From Terribacillus aidingensis (GTDB lineage Bacteria > Bacillota > Bacilli > Bacillales > Amphibacillaceae), in NCBI RefSeq assembly GCF_040703035.1, contig NZ_CP159996.1, positions 2,452,001-2,516,000 on the forward strand: a stretch of DNA of 64,000 nucleotides. Reading direction: 5' to 3'. Shown in pieces: positions 34,153 through 46,521 of this stretch. The notes beneath the pieces were generated by a model. The model made no database searches, was not told where the DNA came from, and saw only the letters and a list, made by a program, of their open reading frames with translations. A program made the position numbers and the translations under genes. Position 1 is the first letter of the stretch; every line of letters begins with the position of its first letter.

Positions 34153-34419
34153 TCAGCTGGCTGCTGAGGGAGTGGTAATGAAGGCTGTCAGCTCCTCCAT
34201 TGCTTCCACTTCATCCGAGCCGTCGATTTTCAAGGTGATTAATTCTTCTTGGGCTATAGCCAGGCTCATTAAACCCATGATGCTTTTGGCATTTACCGAT
34301 TTGTTCCCTTTTTCCACAAACACAGAGGCACTGAAACGATTGGCTTGCTGGACGAAGCTTGCTGCAGGTCTGGCTTGCAAACCAGTATCCAGGGTGACAC
34401 GCAAGGTTTTTTGGATCAC
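34153..34419 (-). CDS. crh: HPr-like catabolite repression protein
   Basis: An 88-residue HPr homologue. Position 15 is glutamine (TGLQARPAA) instead of the phosphoryl-accepting histidine, while Ser46 (NAKSIMGLMSLA) is kept. It can therefore be phosphorylated by HPr kinase and serve as CcpA co-factor but cannot carry phosphate in the PTS. This is the diagnostic Crh pattern. It follows whiA as in B. subtilis. The cognate kinase HprK is encoded at 47.3 kb in this window. Confidence 0.95.
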   Translation of the reverse strand: MIQKTLRVTLDTGLQARPAASFVQQANRFSASVFVEKGNKSVNAKSIMGLMSLAIAQEELITLKIDGSDEVEAMEELTAFITTPSAAS

Positions 34420-34465
34420 ATGTGATTCCTCCCATCTTCCAAGTAAGCGCTATCAAAATCATGAA

Positions 34466-34493
34466 AAAGAAAACACCCAATTGAGTGTCTTCT
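34466..34493 (-). terminator. Weak terminator between whiA and crh
   Basis: The stem GAAGACACTC / GGGTGTTTTC, with some mismatches, runs into TTTTTC on the minus strand. Read-through to crh is likely. Confidence 0.5.
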
Positions 34494-34528
34494 AAGTATA
34501 CCACAAGCTATATCGGCTTTATACCTGC

Positions 34529-35479
34529 TTACGCTTTTTTAATAGATGTTCCATTACGAAGTCTATCCGCAAATTCATCTATTTTGCGAAGGCGGTGGTT
34601 GATTCCGGATTTACTGATCTTTCCGGTGGAAACCAGCTCGCCGAGTTCTTTCAGCGAAACATCCTGATGCTGGACGCGAAGTTCAGCGATTTCCTGCAGC
34701 TTATCAGGAAGTGCCTCTATTCCAACTGTGTTCTTGATGAAATTGATATTCTCGACTTGGCGGAAGGCAGCTCCGATCGTCTTGTTGAGATTCGCTGTTT
34801 CACAGTTGACCAGCCTGTTAACTGAGTTACGCATATCCCGGACAATCCGGACATCCTCGAATTTAAACAATGCACTGTGAGCACCTGCAATATTGAGAAA
34901 TTCCGTGATCTTTTCCGCTTCCTTCAAATAAGTAATAAAGCCCTTACGGCGCTCTGTACTTCGGGCGTGCAGATCAAATGTGTTCATCAGCTCGCAAAGC
35001 GCATCACTATGTTCTTTATGCGTATTGAATATCTCCAGATGGTAGGAGGATGTTTCCGGGTTATTTACTGATCCTCCTGCCAAAAATGCACCACGCAAGT
35101 AAGCTCTGCGCTTTTCAGCGGTATCTGTGAAAGATGTGCTGATCGTACGGACAAAAGTGAATTGATCTTCGAGGATTTCCAGATTACGCAGCAGGTCATC
35201 CACTTGTTTATTCAGTCGCACGATATACACATTGTTTTTCTTCAGCTTCATCTTTTTTCGTACAAGCAATTCGATTGGATGCTGATAAATCGCCTTCAGC
35301 AGTGTATAGATACGTCTTGCGATGGCCGCATTCTCTGTTTGGACATCCAGCATATATTCCTGTCTCGAATAGGAGACAGAGCCGTTCATCCGGATCAAAG
35401 CTGCAAGCTCGCTTTTTACATCCGTCATTTCAATTGGAATTGTCGTCAATTCCTTCTTTATTTCTGATGCAAAGCTCAC
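34529..35479 (-). CDS. whiA: WhiA sporulation/cell-division DNA-binding protein
   Basis: A 316-residue WhiA protein with a degenerate LAGLIDADG-type N-terminal half ([25 protein letters not shown]) and a C-terminal helix-turn-helix ([30 protein letters not shown]). In Bacillus it binds the chromosome and influences division and segregation. The gene lies between yvcK and crh in the conserved order. Confidence 0.96.
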   Translation of the reverse strand: MSFASEIKKELTTIPIEMTDVKSELAALIRMNGSVSYSRQEYMLDVQTENAAIARRIYTLLKAIYQHPIELLVRKKMKLKKNNVYIVRLNKQVDDLLRNLEILEDQFTFVRTISTSFTDTAEKRRAYLRGAFLAGGSVNNPETSSYHLEIFNTHKEHSDALCELMNTFDLHARSTERRKGFITYLKEAEKITEFLNIAGAHSALFKFEDVRIVRDMRNSVNRLVNCETANLNKTIGAAFRQVENINFIKNTVGIEALPDKLQEIAELRVQHQDVSLKELGELVSTGKISKSGINHRLRKIDEFADRLRNGTSIKKA

Positions 35480-35509
35480 GAAGCTCTCCCCCCTTCTCGT
35501 GCCTCGCTT

Positions 35510-36454
35510 TTACAGCATTGCGTAAAGCAGCTTAGCTATTTTATGTGTATCATGCCGGAGCTTGCGCTGGTGATGGTCGATAATATCGGCTTCAATTACT
35601 TCAAGGCCTAAAGACTTTAAGCGGCTGATATCATATACGACCGGTTCGGCATGCTCTTCTGCATAATTTTCACGTATATCTTGCTCAATTGCACTATTAT
35701 TGACGACTATTGTTGACACTATATCTACTCCGATATGATCATGTATAGCTTGAATATGATCTCCTGCTGTATAACCCGTCGTTTCGCCGTATTGCGTCAT
35801 TACATTACATACATAGACAACCTTGCCAGGTGCGTCTCGCAAAGCATTCTCAATCTCAGGTACAATCAGGTTCGGCATAACACTCGTGTAGAGACTACCT
35901 GGACTGATGACAATCAAATCCGCCTGCTTAATCGCTTCGATTGCATCCGGCAATGGTTTGACCGGCAGCGGACTGACAAATACTCGTTTGATCTGTTTAT
36001 TCGCAAGCGGGATATTTGATTCTCCCGTTACAATCTCTCCATCCGTCATCTCCGCATGCAGCACGACATTCTGATTGGCAATCGGATAAATATTGCCCTT
36101 CACCTTAAGTACACGTGATATTTCTTTGATTCCATTATAAAAGTCCCCGGATATAGAGGTCATCGCCGCCAGCAGCAGATTCCCCATCGAATGCCCCGAT
36201 AATCCATTGCCATCCTTGAACCGATGCTGGAATAAATCAATCAGCATCGGTTCTGCATCGGCCAATGCGGCGATGACATTACGGATATCTCCTGGTGCCG
36301 GCATCGCAAGCTCGGTTCGCAGTTTACCTGAGCTGCCGCCATCATCAGCTACCGTTACAATTGCAGAAAGATCCACCGGAAGCTGTTTTAATCCGCGCAG
36401 CAGAACAGGCATACCTGTTCCGCCCCCGATTGCAACTATTTTTTTCCTTATCAT
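35510..36454 (-). CDS. glmR: Gluconeogenesis factor YvcK/GlmR
   Basis: A 314-residue UPF0052 (YvcK) protein with the nucleotide-binding start VAIGGGTGMPVLLRGLKQLP, TVADDGGSSGKLR and DLIVISPGSLYTSVMPNLIV. It binds UDP-sugars and helps route carbon to cell-wall precursors through GlmS during growth on gluconeogenic carbon. It overlaps the rapZ stop by one base, which suggests coupled translation in the rapZ-glmR-whiA operon. Confidence 0.95.
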   Translation of the reverse strand: MIRKKIVAIGGGTGMPVLLRGLKQLPVDLSAIVTVADDGGSSGKLRTELAMPAPGDIRNVIAALADAEPMLIDLFQHRFKDGNGLSGHSMGNLLLAAMTSISGDFYNGIKEISRVLKVKGNIYPIANQNVVLHAEMTDGEIVTGESNIPLANKQIKRVFVSPLPVKPLPDAIEAIKQADLIVISPGSLYTSVMPNLIVPEIENALRDAPGKVVYVCNVMTQYGETTGYTAGDHIQAIHDHIGVDIVSTIVVNNSAIEQDIRENYAEEHAEPVVYDISRLKSLGLEVIEADIIDHHQRKLRHDTHKIAKLLYAML

Positions 36455-37335
36455 CAGTGGCTTTTCCTTTCTACATCACGGTGCGTCACATGCGTCGCAT
36501 AATTATCGCTGTACCTTTTTGCCAGATACTCTGCGATAGCTACTGAACGATGCTGCCCGCCAGTACAGCCAATGGCTATCACAAGCTGGCTTTTGCCTTC
36601 CTTGCGGTACTGAGGCAGCATGAAGGTGAGCATATCCTCAAGCTTCTGCAGGAAAGTATGCGTATCAGACCACTTGAATACATAAGACGAAACAGGTTCA
36701 TCCAAGCCCGTTTGCGGTCTGAGATTCTCTACATAGAAAGGATTCGGAAGGAAACGTACATCAAAGACAAGATCCGCATCAATTGGGAGCCCGTACTTGA
36801 AACCAAAACTCAGCATCTGAACCGTGAACTCTTCATAATCGGTATCCTTGAAGCGTTTCATAATTTTCTCGCGAAGCTGCTTCGGTTTCAAAGTCGAAGT
36901 ATCCACGATGAATTGTGCTCTTCCACGCATTTGATCAAGCAGTGCACGTTCCTGCTGGATACCTTCCAGAGGAAGACCTTCCGGCGCAAGCGGATGCGTC
37001 CTGCGTGTTTCTTTGTATCTGGTTACGAGCACTTCATCCTTTGAATCGAGGAATAAGACTTGCGGCTCCAGCCAATTCTCCTGTGTCAGCTTGTCCAATG
37101 CTTCAAACAAAGAATCAAAGAATTCCCTGCCTCGCAAATCCATGACAAGTGCTACCTTCTTAATATCATTGGCAGCATCACGCATCAAATCAAGGAATGT
37201 CGGCAGGAGTGCCGGGGGCAAATTATCCACACAATAGTAACCCAAGTCCTCGAAGCTTTGAACGGCAACCGTTTTGCCTGCTCCGGACATACCTGTAATG
37301 ATGACGAGCTTGGTTTCATTCAACTGTTTCTCCAT
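36454..37335 (-). CDS. rapZ: RapZ-family nucleotide-binding protein (YvcJ)
   Basis: A 293-residue P-loop protein. Walker A is GMSGAGKT (residues 15-22), Walker B is in VALVMDLRG, and the conserved C-terminal [19 protein letters not shown] forms the small-molecule and RNA-binding part in RapZ. In B. subtilis the homologue YvcJ is an ATPase/GTPase linked to competence. The gene lies 14 bases after the Nudix gene. Confidence 0.95.
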   Translation of the reverse strand: MEKQLNETKLVIITGMSGAGKTVAVQSFEDLGYYCVDNLPPALLPTFLDLMRDAANDIKKVALVMDLRGREFFDSLFEALDKLTQENWLEPQVLFLDSKDEVLVTRYKETRRTHPLAPEGLPLEGIQQERALLDQMRGRAQFIVDTSTLKPKQLREKIMKRFKDTDYEEFTVQMLSFGFKYGLPIDADLVFDVRFLPNPFYVENLRPQTGLDEPVSSYVFKWSDTHTFLQKLEDMLTFMLPQYRKEGKSQLVIAIGCTGGQHRSVAIAEYLAKRYSDNYATHVTHRDVERKSH

Positions 37336-37349
37336 GCGTATCCCCCGTT

Positions 37350-37817
37350 TTATTCTGGTGTCGTCGGATCCAGCTTGGACTGCAGCAGCTGGCGATCCTC
37401 CGTGTAGACGAATGTGCCGAACAATGGCTCATCTGTGTTAAACATATGGGCGAATATATCCCGATCTCCCTCTGCCATCGGCAAATCCTTGATTTTCTTT
37501 TTATCTATCCATTCCAGCTTACCTTCCTGGCTTTCTTCAAGCAGATCACCAGTATATTCCTCAGCGAAGAAGGTGAACATCATCCATTCATGCACAACTT
37601 TCTCGCCTTTCTTTATAACAAAAGTAAACGTACCTCGAAGCTCGGGTTCATGTATCGTCAATCCTGTTTCTTCCCAGAACTCCCGGACAGCAGTTTCCTT
37701 GACGGACTCACCTAGTTCCATTTTTCCGCCAGGCGCTGAGTACCATCCTTTACTCGGTTTCTTCAATAAAAGAACTTTGTCATCAACTGCCAAGATGCAG
37801 TTTGCAACACGTTGCAT
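37350..37817 (-). CDS. yvcI: Nudix hydrolase (YvcI)
   Basis: A 155-residue MutT/Nudix hydrolase. The Nudix box [20 protein letters not shown] followed by TGL fits the GX5EX7REUXEEXGU pattern exactly. Relatives hydrolyse oxidised dGTP or other nucleoside diphosphate derivatives. It is the first gene of the yvcI-rapZ-glmR-whiA-crh block. AGAGGTGG precedes the ATG. The true substrate is not predictable. Confidence 0.92.
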   Translation of the reverse strand: MQRVANCILAVDDKVLLLKKPSKGWYSAPGGKMELGESVKETAVREFWEETGLTIHEPELRGTFTFVIKKGEKVVHEWMMFTFFAEEYTGDLLEESQEGKLEWIDKKKIKDLPMAEGDRDIFAHMFNTDEPLFGTFVYTEDRQLLQSKLDPTTPE

Positions 37818-37962
37818 GCTTCCACCTCTTTCTCTGTGTAAGTGGACATGTCGGGTTCGTTTTACACATCACTCTATATTATACTATTTCTGTTTATCTT
37901 CAAACAGTATTATGTTTCCTAAGTCTTTACCAAAAATCGCCGTTAATCCCTAAAAGAACAAA

Positions 37963-37997
37963 AAAAATGCATAGGTGCCGAGACACCTATGCCAATA
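37963..37997 (-). terminator. Terminator after trxB
   Basis: The perfect stem GCATAGGTG / CACCTATGC is followed by eight T residues interrupted by one A on the minus strand. The rest of 37818-38108 shows no gene. Confidence 0.85.
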
Positions 37998-38108
37998 ACT
38001 AATTTATCTATTAAAAGGGGGTCAATTAGTTAAAACCAGTATAGCAAATGATTATGTCGCCCATGTTACAGCAGCATTAAGAATCATTTACAGGAAGGGC
38101 CTAGCTAA

Positions 38109-39083
<975 letters not shown>

Positions 39084-39155
39084 TTATCAGTCGTTTTATC
39101 TACTCGTTAGCATATAAGATTCTGTGCATAACGTCCATCTTTCTGCCTATAGCAT

Positions 39156-40163
39156 TTAAGAAAGCCAATAAAAATCTTCTTTTGTCAGATGGCTGAATCT
39201 GCGGCTGCCTTCTTGCCATAGCTTTTCAGCATAAGCTCCGTTACCAGCCTTCTTTGCCGCCAAGCTGAACCACTTATAATAGGAAGCATGTCCTTTCACT
39301 CGTCTTTTATCCAGATGAAGGAAGCGTTCAACGGCGTCTTCATAGTATCCTGTCATGGAAAAGGCACATGCGATACGTAAATGCTGCTCTTCATGGATAG
39401 GGAAGATATTGCGAAGCAGACGAAGATGTTCGTCTCTTTGGTCGAATTGATTCATGTCATGGTAGAACATAGCGAGATTAACATGTGTGTATACCGAGAC
39501 TTGCTCACTCAATAAATGCTCTTCTTCCATTCGCACTGCTTCCTTTTGATTTCCGGAGAAGAAAAGTGCTTTGGCAAACTCATGCTTCGCCAGCATATGT
39601 TCCGGAAACATGCTCATCATCTCTTCCAGAATAGGCAAAGCAAACTGCCATTCTTCCCGCTCTAAATAATAAAACGCCGACTCCTGGAACATGATGAGCT
39701 CATCTTCTTCCTCTGTTGTCCAAAGCTCATCGTCCTCTTCCTCGGCTTCCACGTACGTCAATAGTTCTTCTGCCTGTTCCCGAAAGTCACCCTCCGGATC
39801 CATTTCCAGGTACATGTTAGCGTACTTCTCTGCATCGTGCATGTAACCAAGCTTGGAATAATTATGGGAAAGCAAATAAAAGCATTCCGCGTAATCATCT
39901 CCATGCTCTTTAATGATGTCATCCAGTATATAAATTGCTTTATGGAATGATCCCATTTCCGTAAAAATAACCGACTTCTGGCAGTGATAGATCACTTCCG
40001 TCGGTTCTTTTTCGATCGCTTTATTAAGCCATTTCATAGCTTTGTCCAGCTTACCGCTTCGATAGGCTTCAATGCCTTTTGTATAATAGAAATCTCCTTC
40101 TGGGATGAAGGGGATGATATTTGACGGTCGTGCCTGCTGCTCTGCTGGTTCCAGCGTTTGCAT
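39156..40163 (-). CDS. yvcD: Tetratricopeptide-repeat protein (YvcD-like)
   Basis: A 335-residue soluble protein built mostly of TPR helices: YYTKGIEAYRSGKLDKAMKW, YHCQKSVIFTEMGSFHKAIY, CFYLLSHNYSKLGYMHDAEKY and further copies, with an acidic linker (EAEEEDDELWTTEEEDE) in the middle. TPR proteins act as scaffolds; no partner is evident. ATG 40163 is preferred (TAGGAGG upstream), not the earlier start. Synteny with trxB supports YvcD. Confidence 0.85.
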   Translation of the reverse strand: MQTLEPAEQQARPSNIIPFIPEGDFYYTKGIEAYRSGKLDKAMKWLNKAIEKEPTEVIYHCQKSVIFTEMGSFHKAIYILDDIIKEHGDDYAECFYLLSHNYSKLGYMHDAEKYANMYLEMDPEGDFREQAEELLTYVEAEEEDDELWTTEEEDELIMFQESAFYYLEREEWQFALPILEEMMSMFPEHMLAKHEFAKALFFSGNQKEAVRMEEEHLLSEQVSVYTHVNLAMFYHDMNQFDQRDEHLRLLRNIFPIHEEQHLRIACAFSMTGYYEDAVERFLHLDKRRVKGHASYYKWFSLAAKKAGNGAYAEKLWQEGSRRFSHLTKEDFYWLS

Positions 40164-40242
40164 GTGTTTCCTCCTACTGCTTTTAGATATCCCAAGAAGT
40201 ATACCATATTTCCACATTTGCTCCTACACTTGATGAAAAAAA

Positions 40243-40276
40243 GACTGCTCCCCCTTAGGGAAACAGTCTCTTTTTG
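40243..40276 (-). terminator. Terminator after glpD
   Basis: An AGACTGTTTCCC / GGGGGAGCAGTCT hairpin with mismatches is followed by TTTTTTT on the minus strand. Confidence 0.75.
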
Positions 40277-40286
40277 ATGAGGAAGC

Positions 40287-41969
40287 TTATACAGTTTGCA
40301 GGTCGTCTTCTTTTACCGGCACAACTGCTTCTTTCGCCAATACGTCTAGCTCACGCGTATACTCAGCTTTCTGTTCTGCAGAATAGCCCAGTGTTTCAGC
40401 CATGTAATCGATAACCGCATCTTTGTTTGTATGAACAAAGTTGATGTTGAATAGCAAAGCACCTGTACGTCGAACAAAGAAATCGACTGGTTTGAATGCA
40501 AGCTCTTCTTCGATTGCATAACGAAGCTGTGCAAATACAAGCGGATCGATGTTAGCAGCTTTTGCTTCATCCTTCAGCGTTTCGAAGCGTTCGAATACTT
40601 TATCAACGTTTGCTCCGTAACGGCTTACCATCTTAAGTGCATCTTCAGCAGAAAGACCAATTGCTTTTCCTTCATCCACTTTACGCTCCTTGAAGCGTTC
40701 GAAGCCTTTGGATCCGCCAACTTCTCCCCCAGAGATCGGAAGGTTCTTCGTATCCGCTTGGGAATAAAGGATGCCTTCCTCTTTCTTGAACTGATCAGCC
40801 ACAAGATTAACTGCTTCGATTGCCATTTTACGGTAGCCAGTAAGCTTACCGCCAGCCATGGAAATCAAACCGCTGTCAGAAACGAAGATTTCATCCTTAC
40901 GGGAAATCTCACCAGGCTTCTTGCCTTCTTCCTGGATAAGCGGACGAAGACCTGCCCAGCTGGATTCCACATCATCTTTTGTGATTTCCACTGTTGGGAA
41001 CATGTAGTTAATGGAATCGATGATATAGTCACGATCTTCAACTGTCATAACTGGGTGCTTGATGTCACCTTTATAAGTTGTATCTGTAGTACCGACATAC
41101 GTCTTGCCTTCACGCGGAATAGCGAAGACCATACGGCCATCTGGTGTATCGAAATATACCGCTTGGCGCAATGGGAAACGCTCGCCATCGAATACCAAGT
41201 GCACACCTTTTGTAAGGTGCAGCGTTTTGCCTTTTTTAGAACCGTCTTTTTCACGAAGTGTATCTACCCAAGGACCGCCGGCATTTACAATTTTCTTCGC
41301 GAAGATACGGTGTTTTTCACCAGTTGTAAGGTCTTCTGCTACAACGCCTGTCACTTTACCGCCAGCATCATAGATGAATTCAATCACTTTTGTGTAATTG
41401 ATTGCGTGGACACCTTTTTCCACGGCCTTTTTCAAAACTTCAAGAGTCAAACGCGCATCGTCTGTTTTGTATTCTACATAACGACCGCCGCCCAGCAAAC
41501 CTTCCGATTTAACTAGTGGCTCTCTATCCAATACTTCATCACGTTTCAACATTGTACGACGTTCCGCTCTTTTTACTCCTGCAAGAAAGTCATAGACGCG
41601 TAATCCGATGTTTGTTGTAAACGGACCGAATGTTCCACCTTTGTGGAAAGGAAGCAGCATCCATTCTGGTGTTGTTACGTGAGGACCATTTTCGTATACG
41701 ATTTCACGTTCTTTACCAACTTCAGCAACCATTTTCACTTCAAATTGCTTCAAGTAGCGCAAACCACCGTGAACCAATTTTGTTGAACGAGAAGAAGTAC
41801 CTGCTGCGAAGTCCTGCATTTCAACAAGACCTACGTTCATTCCGCGCATTCTTGCATCTAGAGAAATACCAGAACCAGTGATCCCACCACCGATTACAAG
41901 AACATCTAGAGGTTTATCAGTTAAATTTGCATAAATATCGTTACGTTTTTTACTAGAGAAAACAGCCAT
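40287..41969 (-). CDS. glpD: Aerobic glycerol-3-phosphate dehydrogenase
   Basis: A 560-residue membrane-associated flavoenzyme that oxidises sn-glycerol 3-phosphate to dihydroxyacetone phosphate and feeds electrons to menaquinone. The FAD-binding N-terminus is DVLVIGGGITGSGISLDARM, followed by GTSSRSTKLVHGGLRYLKQ. ATG 41969 (MAVFSSKKRND) is chosen; upstream in-frame sequence is the antiterminator leader. A GlpP-type leader hairpin precedes it, so expression needs glycerol 3-phosphate. Confidence 0.95.
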   Translation of the reverse strand: MAVFSSKKRNDIYANLTDKPLDVLVIGGGITGSGISLDARMRGMNVGLVEMQDFAAGTSSRSTKLVHGGLRYLKQFEVKMVAEVGKEREIVYENGPHVTTPEWMLLPFHKGGTFGPFTTNIGLRVYDFLAGVKRAERRTMLKRDEVLDREPLVKSEGLLGGGRYVEYKTDDARLTLEVLKKAVEKGVHAINYTKVIEFIYDAGGKVTGVVAEDLTTGEKHRIFAKKIVNAGGPWVDTLREKDGSKKGKTLHLTKGVHLVFDGERFPLRQAVYFDTPDGRMVFAIPREGKTYVGTTDTTYKGDIKHPVMTVEDRDYIIDSINYMFPTVEITKDDVESSWAGLRPLIQEEGKKPGEISRKDEIFVSDSGLISMAGGKLTGYRKMAIEAVNLVADQFKKEEGILYSQADTKNLPISGGEVGGSKGFERFKERKVDEGKAIGLSAEDALKMVSRYGANVDKVFERFETLKDEAKAANIDPLVFAQLRYAIEEELAFKPVDFFVRRTGALLFNINFVHTNKDAVIDYMAETLGYSAEQKAEYTRELDVLAKEAVVPVKEDDLQTV

Positions 41970-42039
41970 GCATGAACACTCCTTTTTAGATTCAGCGCTC
42001 CCATTATTTCTATACCCCATTAGTGTAGAAGTCATGTAT

Positions 42040-42098
42040 AGAAAGCAGAAAGAGACCACAAATAATCCATACAATGTATAGATATTCGCGGTCTCTCC
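42040..42098 (-). promoter_or_regulatory. GlpP-controlled leader terminator of glpD
   Basis: AGAGACC (42090-42096) pairs with GGTCTCT (42051-42057) on the minus strand, followed by TTTCTGCTTT. The 5' arm lies in GGAGAGACCGCGAATATC, similar to a segment of the glpF leader. B. subtilis glpD is controlled by GlpP antitermination at an equivalent hairpin. Confidence 0.75.
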
Positions 42099-42132
42099 AA
42101 AGTCTCGGGCCGAATCATTAACTTGTGATTTC

Positions 42133-42161
42133 AGTATAACATGCTCTTCCCGATTTGAAAA
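42133..42161 (-). promoter_or_regulatory. Promoter of glpD
   Basis: TTTTCA (42156-42161), 17 bases and TATACT (42133-42138) lie on the minus strand, just past the glpK stop. This gives glpD its own transcript. Confidence 0.55.
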
Positions 42162-42167
42162 GTTATA

Positions 42168-44497
<2,330 letters not shown>

Positions 44498-44530
44498 TAC
44501 GATTTTCCCCTTTGTTGATAGATTTTTTTG

Positions 44531-44544
44531 GAGAGCGCTTTCAT
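44531..44544. promoter_or_regulatory. Second cre-like site in the glpF leader
   Basis: On the minus strand TGAAAGCGCTCTCC matches the cre consensus TGWAANCGNTNWCA except for the last base. Inside the transcribed leader it could act as a roadblock. Confidence 0.5.
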
Positions 44545-44632
44545 TAAGCGTCCAAAATAACTGCGCTTCAGAAGAATCATAGAAAATAGCTAAGATCATC
44601 CTAAAAATATTACAAGGAAGCGCTGTCTTTTG

Positions 44633-44713
44633 GATAAGAAAAATCCATCACCTAATATAACATAGTATGCCCTTTGGCGTGTACTAAAAAGGTAATGGAT
44701 TCTCCGTATCTCC
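44633..44713 (-). promoter_or_regulatory. GlpP-controlled leader terminator of glpFK
   Basis: ATCCATTACC (44691-44700) pairs with GGTGATGGAT (44643-44652) on the minus strand, with one G-T pair, then TTTTTC. The 5' arm follows GGAGATACGGAGAAT (44699-44713), which resembles the glpD leader's GGAGAGACCGCGAAT. The glycerol-3-phosphate regulator GlpP is encoded next door. Confidence 0.7.
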
Positions 44714-44739
44714 GATCATAAATATTAACTTATAGGTAG

Positions 44740-44768
44740 ACTTTACACCTATTTGAAAGCGGTGTCAA
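44740..44768 (-). promoter_or_regulatory. glpFK promoter with overlapping perfect cre site
   Basis: TTGACA (44763-44768), 17 bases and TAAAGT (44740-44745) lie on the minus strand. TGAAAGCGGTGTCA (44754-44767) matches the CcpA cre consensus TGWAANCGNTNWCA at every position and covers the -35 box, so strong glucose repression is expected. Confidence 0.8.
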
Positions 44769-44772
44769 CAAC

Positions 44773-45315
44773 TTACCACAAACTTTTTTTAGAAGTTGAA
44801 ACCGCTGTCGCACCTGCTTCCAATGCAGAATCCACATCTTCACGGGTCCGAATGAGCCCTCCGGCGATGACCGGGATGCCTACTTGCTCGGATACTTCTT
44901 TTATCATATGAGGAATTAACCCCGGCAACACTTCGATAAAGTCCGGCTGTGTTTTCTTGATCAAAGAAAGATTGTGATCCAATGCATGTCCATCAATTAG
45001 AAATAATCGCTGAACTGCAGTTATCTTATATTTTTTAGCTGCATTGATGACATTCGTCCGTGTCGATATGACACCATCCGGTTTCAGACGCTGACAGACA
45101 AAGTCCATACCCGCATCATCCGTTTTTAATCCCTGTATCAAATCGACATGCAGAAACACCTTCTTACCAGCCTTCTTCGCATATTTGATCTGGGAAGGAA
45201 GCTGTGCAATCCTTGTTTCGAGCAGGACCATCATCTGCATATCTTCCCGCTGAAGCAATTCGTCGAAGTCTCTTTCATTACGAGCTGCAGGCAAAATGCG
45301 CTGTCCTAAATCCAT
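44773..45315 (-). CDS. glpP: Glycerol-3-phosphate-responsive antiterminator
   Basis: A 180-residue GlpP protein with a TIM-barrel-like fold (FLHVDLIQGLKTDDAGMDFV, ITAVQRLFLIDGHALDH, IPVIAGGLIRTREDVDSAL, AGATAVSTSKKSLW). When it binds glycerol 3-phosphate it stabilises glp leader RNAs and prevents termination. ATG 45315 follows AAGGAGG and is preferred over an upstream start. The target leaders are at 42.0-42.1 and 44.6-44.7 kb. Confidence 0.95.
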   Translation of the reverse strand: MDLGQRILPAARNERDFDELLQREDMQMMVLLETRIAQLPSQIKYAKKAGKKVFLHVDLIQGLKTDDAGMDFVCQRLKPDGVISTRTNVINAAKKYKITAVQRLFLIDGHALDHNLSLIKKTQPDFIEVLPGLIPHMIKEVSEQVGIPVIAGGLIRTREDVDSALEAGATAVSTSKKSLW

Positions 45316-45329
45316 TCTATTCCTCCTTA

Positions 45330-45365
45330 TAAAACAAGCAGACACACTAAGTTGTCTGCTTGTTC
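45330..45365 (-). terminator. Terminator between yvoF and glpP
   Basis: The perfect 10-bp stem ACAAGCAGAC / GTCTGCTTGT is followed by TTTTATAA on the minus strand, overlapping the end of yvoF. Confidence 0.75.
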
Positions 45366-45856
45366 TTGCGTTGTTCTGCTGTATAAATCACTTGCATCGG
45401 ATTACCGCCGACCATCGCACCAGGAGGCACATCCCGATGGACGAGCGTGGCAGCTGAGACAACCGCTCCGTCTCCTATCGTGACACCTGGCAGTATCGTC
45501 GTATTGGCTCCTACCATCACATTATCCCCGATAATGACGTCACCAAGACGGTATTCTGTCGTCAAATACTCATGAGCCAGAATCGTCGTATTATAGCCGA
45601 TAATCGTATTCTTACCAATCCTGATCCTCTCCGGAAAGAGGAAATCAGGCACGACCATGAGAGCCAGTGCTGTTTCTTTGCCGATATTCATCTTAAGCAA
45701 TGTCTTATACAGCCAATTTTTCACACCAAGAAAAGGCGTATAGCGGCCAATTTGGATGACGATGAAATTCTTTACTACCTTCCAAAAGGAAACTGTTTTA
45801 TAAAGCTGCCAAAGTGAATTCGGCCCTTTAACGGGATAGCTTTCCGTTTTGCGCAT
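45347..45856 (-). CDS. yvoF: Left-handed beta-helix acyl/acetyltransferase (YvoF-like)
   Basis: A 169-residue hexapeptide-repeat transferase (RIRIGKNTIIGYNTTILAHEY, VIIGDNVMVGANTTILPGVTIGDGAVVSAATLVHRDVPPG). It moves an acetyl group from acetyl-CoA to a sugar or other hydroxyl. Its start lies inside the end of ppaX with AAAGGAAG upstream, so it belongs to the hprK-lgt-ppaX-yvoF operon. The acceptor is unknown. Confidence 0.88.
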   Translation of the reverse strand: MRKTESYPVKGPNSLWQLYKTVSFWKVVKNFIVIQIGRYTPFLGVKNWLYKTLLKMNIGKETALALMVVPDFLFPERIRIGKNTIIGYNTTILAHEYLTTEYRLGDVIIGDNVMVGANTTILPGVTIGDGAVVSAATLVHRDVPPGAMVGGNPMQVIYTAEQRKNKQTT

Positions 45857-46499
45857 GTACTTCTTCCTTTACGATATCGAATAAGTCACGGATATCCTCA
45901 AGCATATAATCCGGTCCATAAGCCAGCAAAGATTGCTTGCCTTTGATTGACCAAGCCACACCCGCAGTTTTAGTGCCGGCATTTTTACCAGATTCGATGT
46001 CATGGTAATTATCTCCGATCATGATCGCTTCCTCTGGCAAGCTGTCGAGCGCCTCCAAACCTTTCATAACCGGTTCTGGATGAGGTTTTGCTTGTTTGAT
46101 ATCATCATACCCGATTACCACATCAAACAATCCGCCAAGCCCGCATACCTGTAGCCCTCGCTTAGCAGTATCGCGCATCTTCGTCGTAACGATACCTAGC
46201 TTGAAGCCAGCCTGCTTGAGCTGCTGCAATGTTTCTGCCACATACGGGTAAGCCTCAACGTAAGCATCATGATGCTTCAGATTGTGTTCCCGGTATGCTG
46301 CAATCATTTCTTCCGCTCTTACAGGATCGATATTTTCGAACACATCCATCAGCGGAGGACCTATGAACGGAAGAAGTTCTTCCCGCTCATACGTCCGCCC
46401 CGTATACTGCTCCAGTGTAGCAGTATACGAAGCTAGAATCAGACTATTAGAATCTATCAGCGTTCCATCAAGGTCAAACAACAATGTCGTGATTGTCAT
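45828..46499 (-). CDS. ppaX: Pyrophosphatase of the HAD family
   Basis: A 223-residue HAD hydrolase: motif I LLFDLDGTLIDS, motif II GIVTTKMRDTAK, motif III lysine in QAKPHPEPV and motif IV MIGDNYHDIESGKNAG. PpaX hydrolyses the pyrophosphate made when HprK dephosphorylates HPr-Ser-P, which fits its place downstream of hprK and lgt. Length is close to the usual 216. Confidence 0.92.
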   Translation of the reverse strand: MTITTLLFDLDGTLIDSNSLILASYTATLEQYTGRTYEREELLPFIGPPLMDVFENIDPVRAEEMIAAYREHNLKHHDAYVEAYPYVAETLQQLKQAGFKLGIVTTKMRDTAKRGLQVCGLGGLFDVVIGYDDIKQAKPHPEPVMKGLEALDSLPEEAIMIGDNYHDIESGKNAGTKTAGVAWSIKGKQSLLAYGPDYMLEDIRDLFDIVKEEVHAQNGKLSR

Positions 46500-46521
46500 T
46501 TCCCACTCGCCTCTCTATTTC

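Noticed and set aside
40758..41516. A 252-codon plus-strand frame antisense to glpD
   Set aside because: It is a shadow of the glpD coding sequence, with no domain and no ribosome-binding site.
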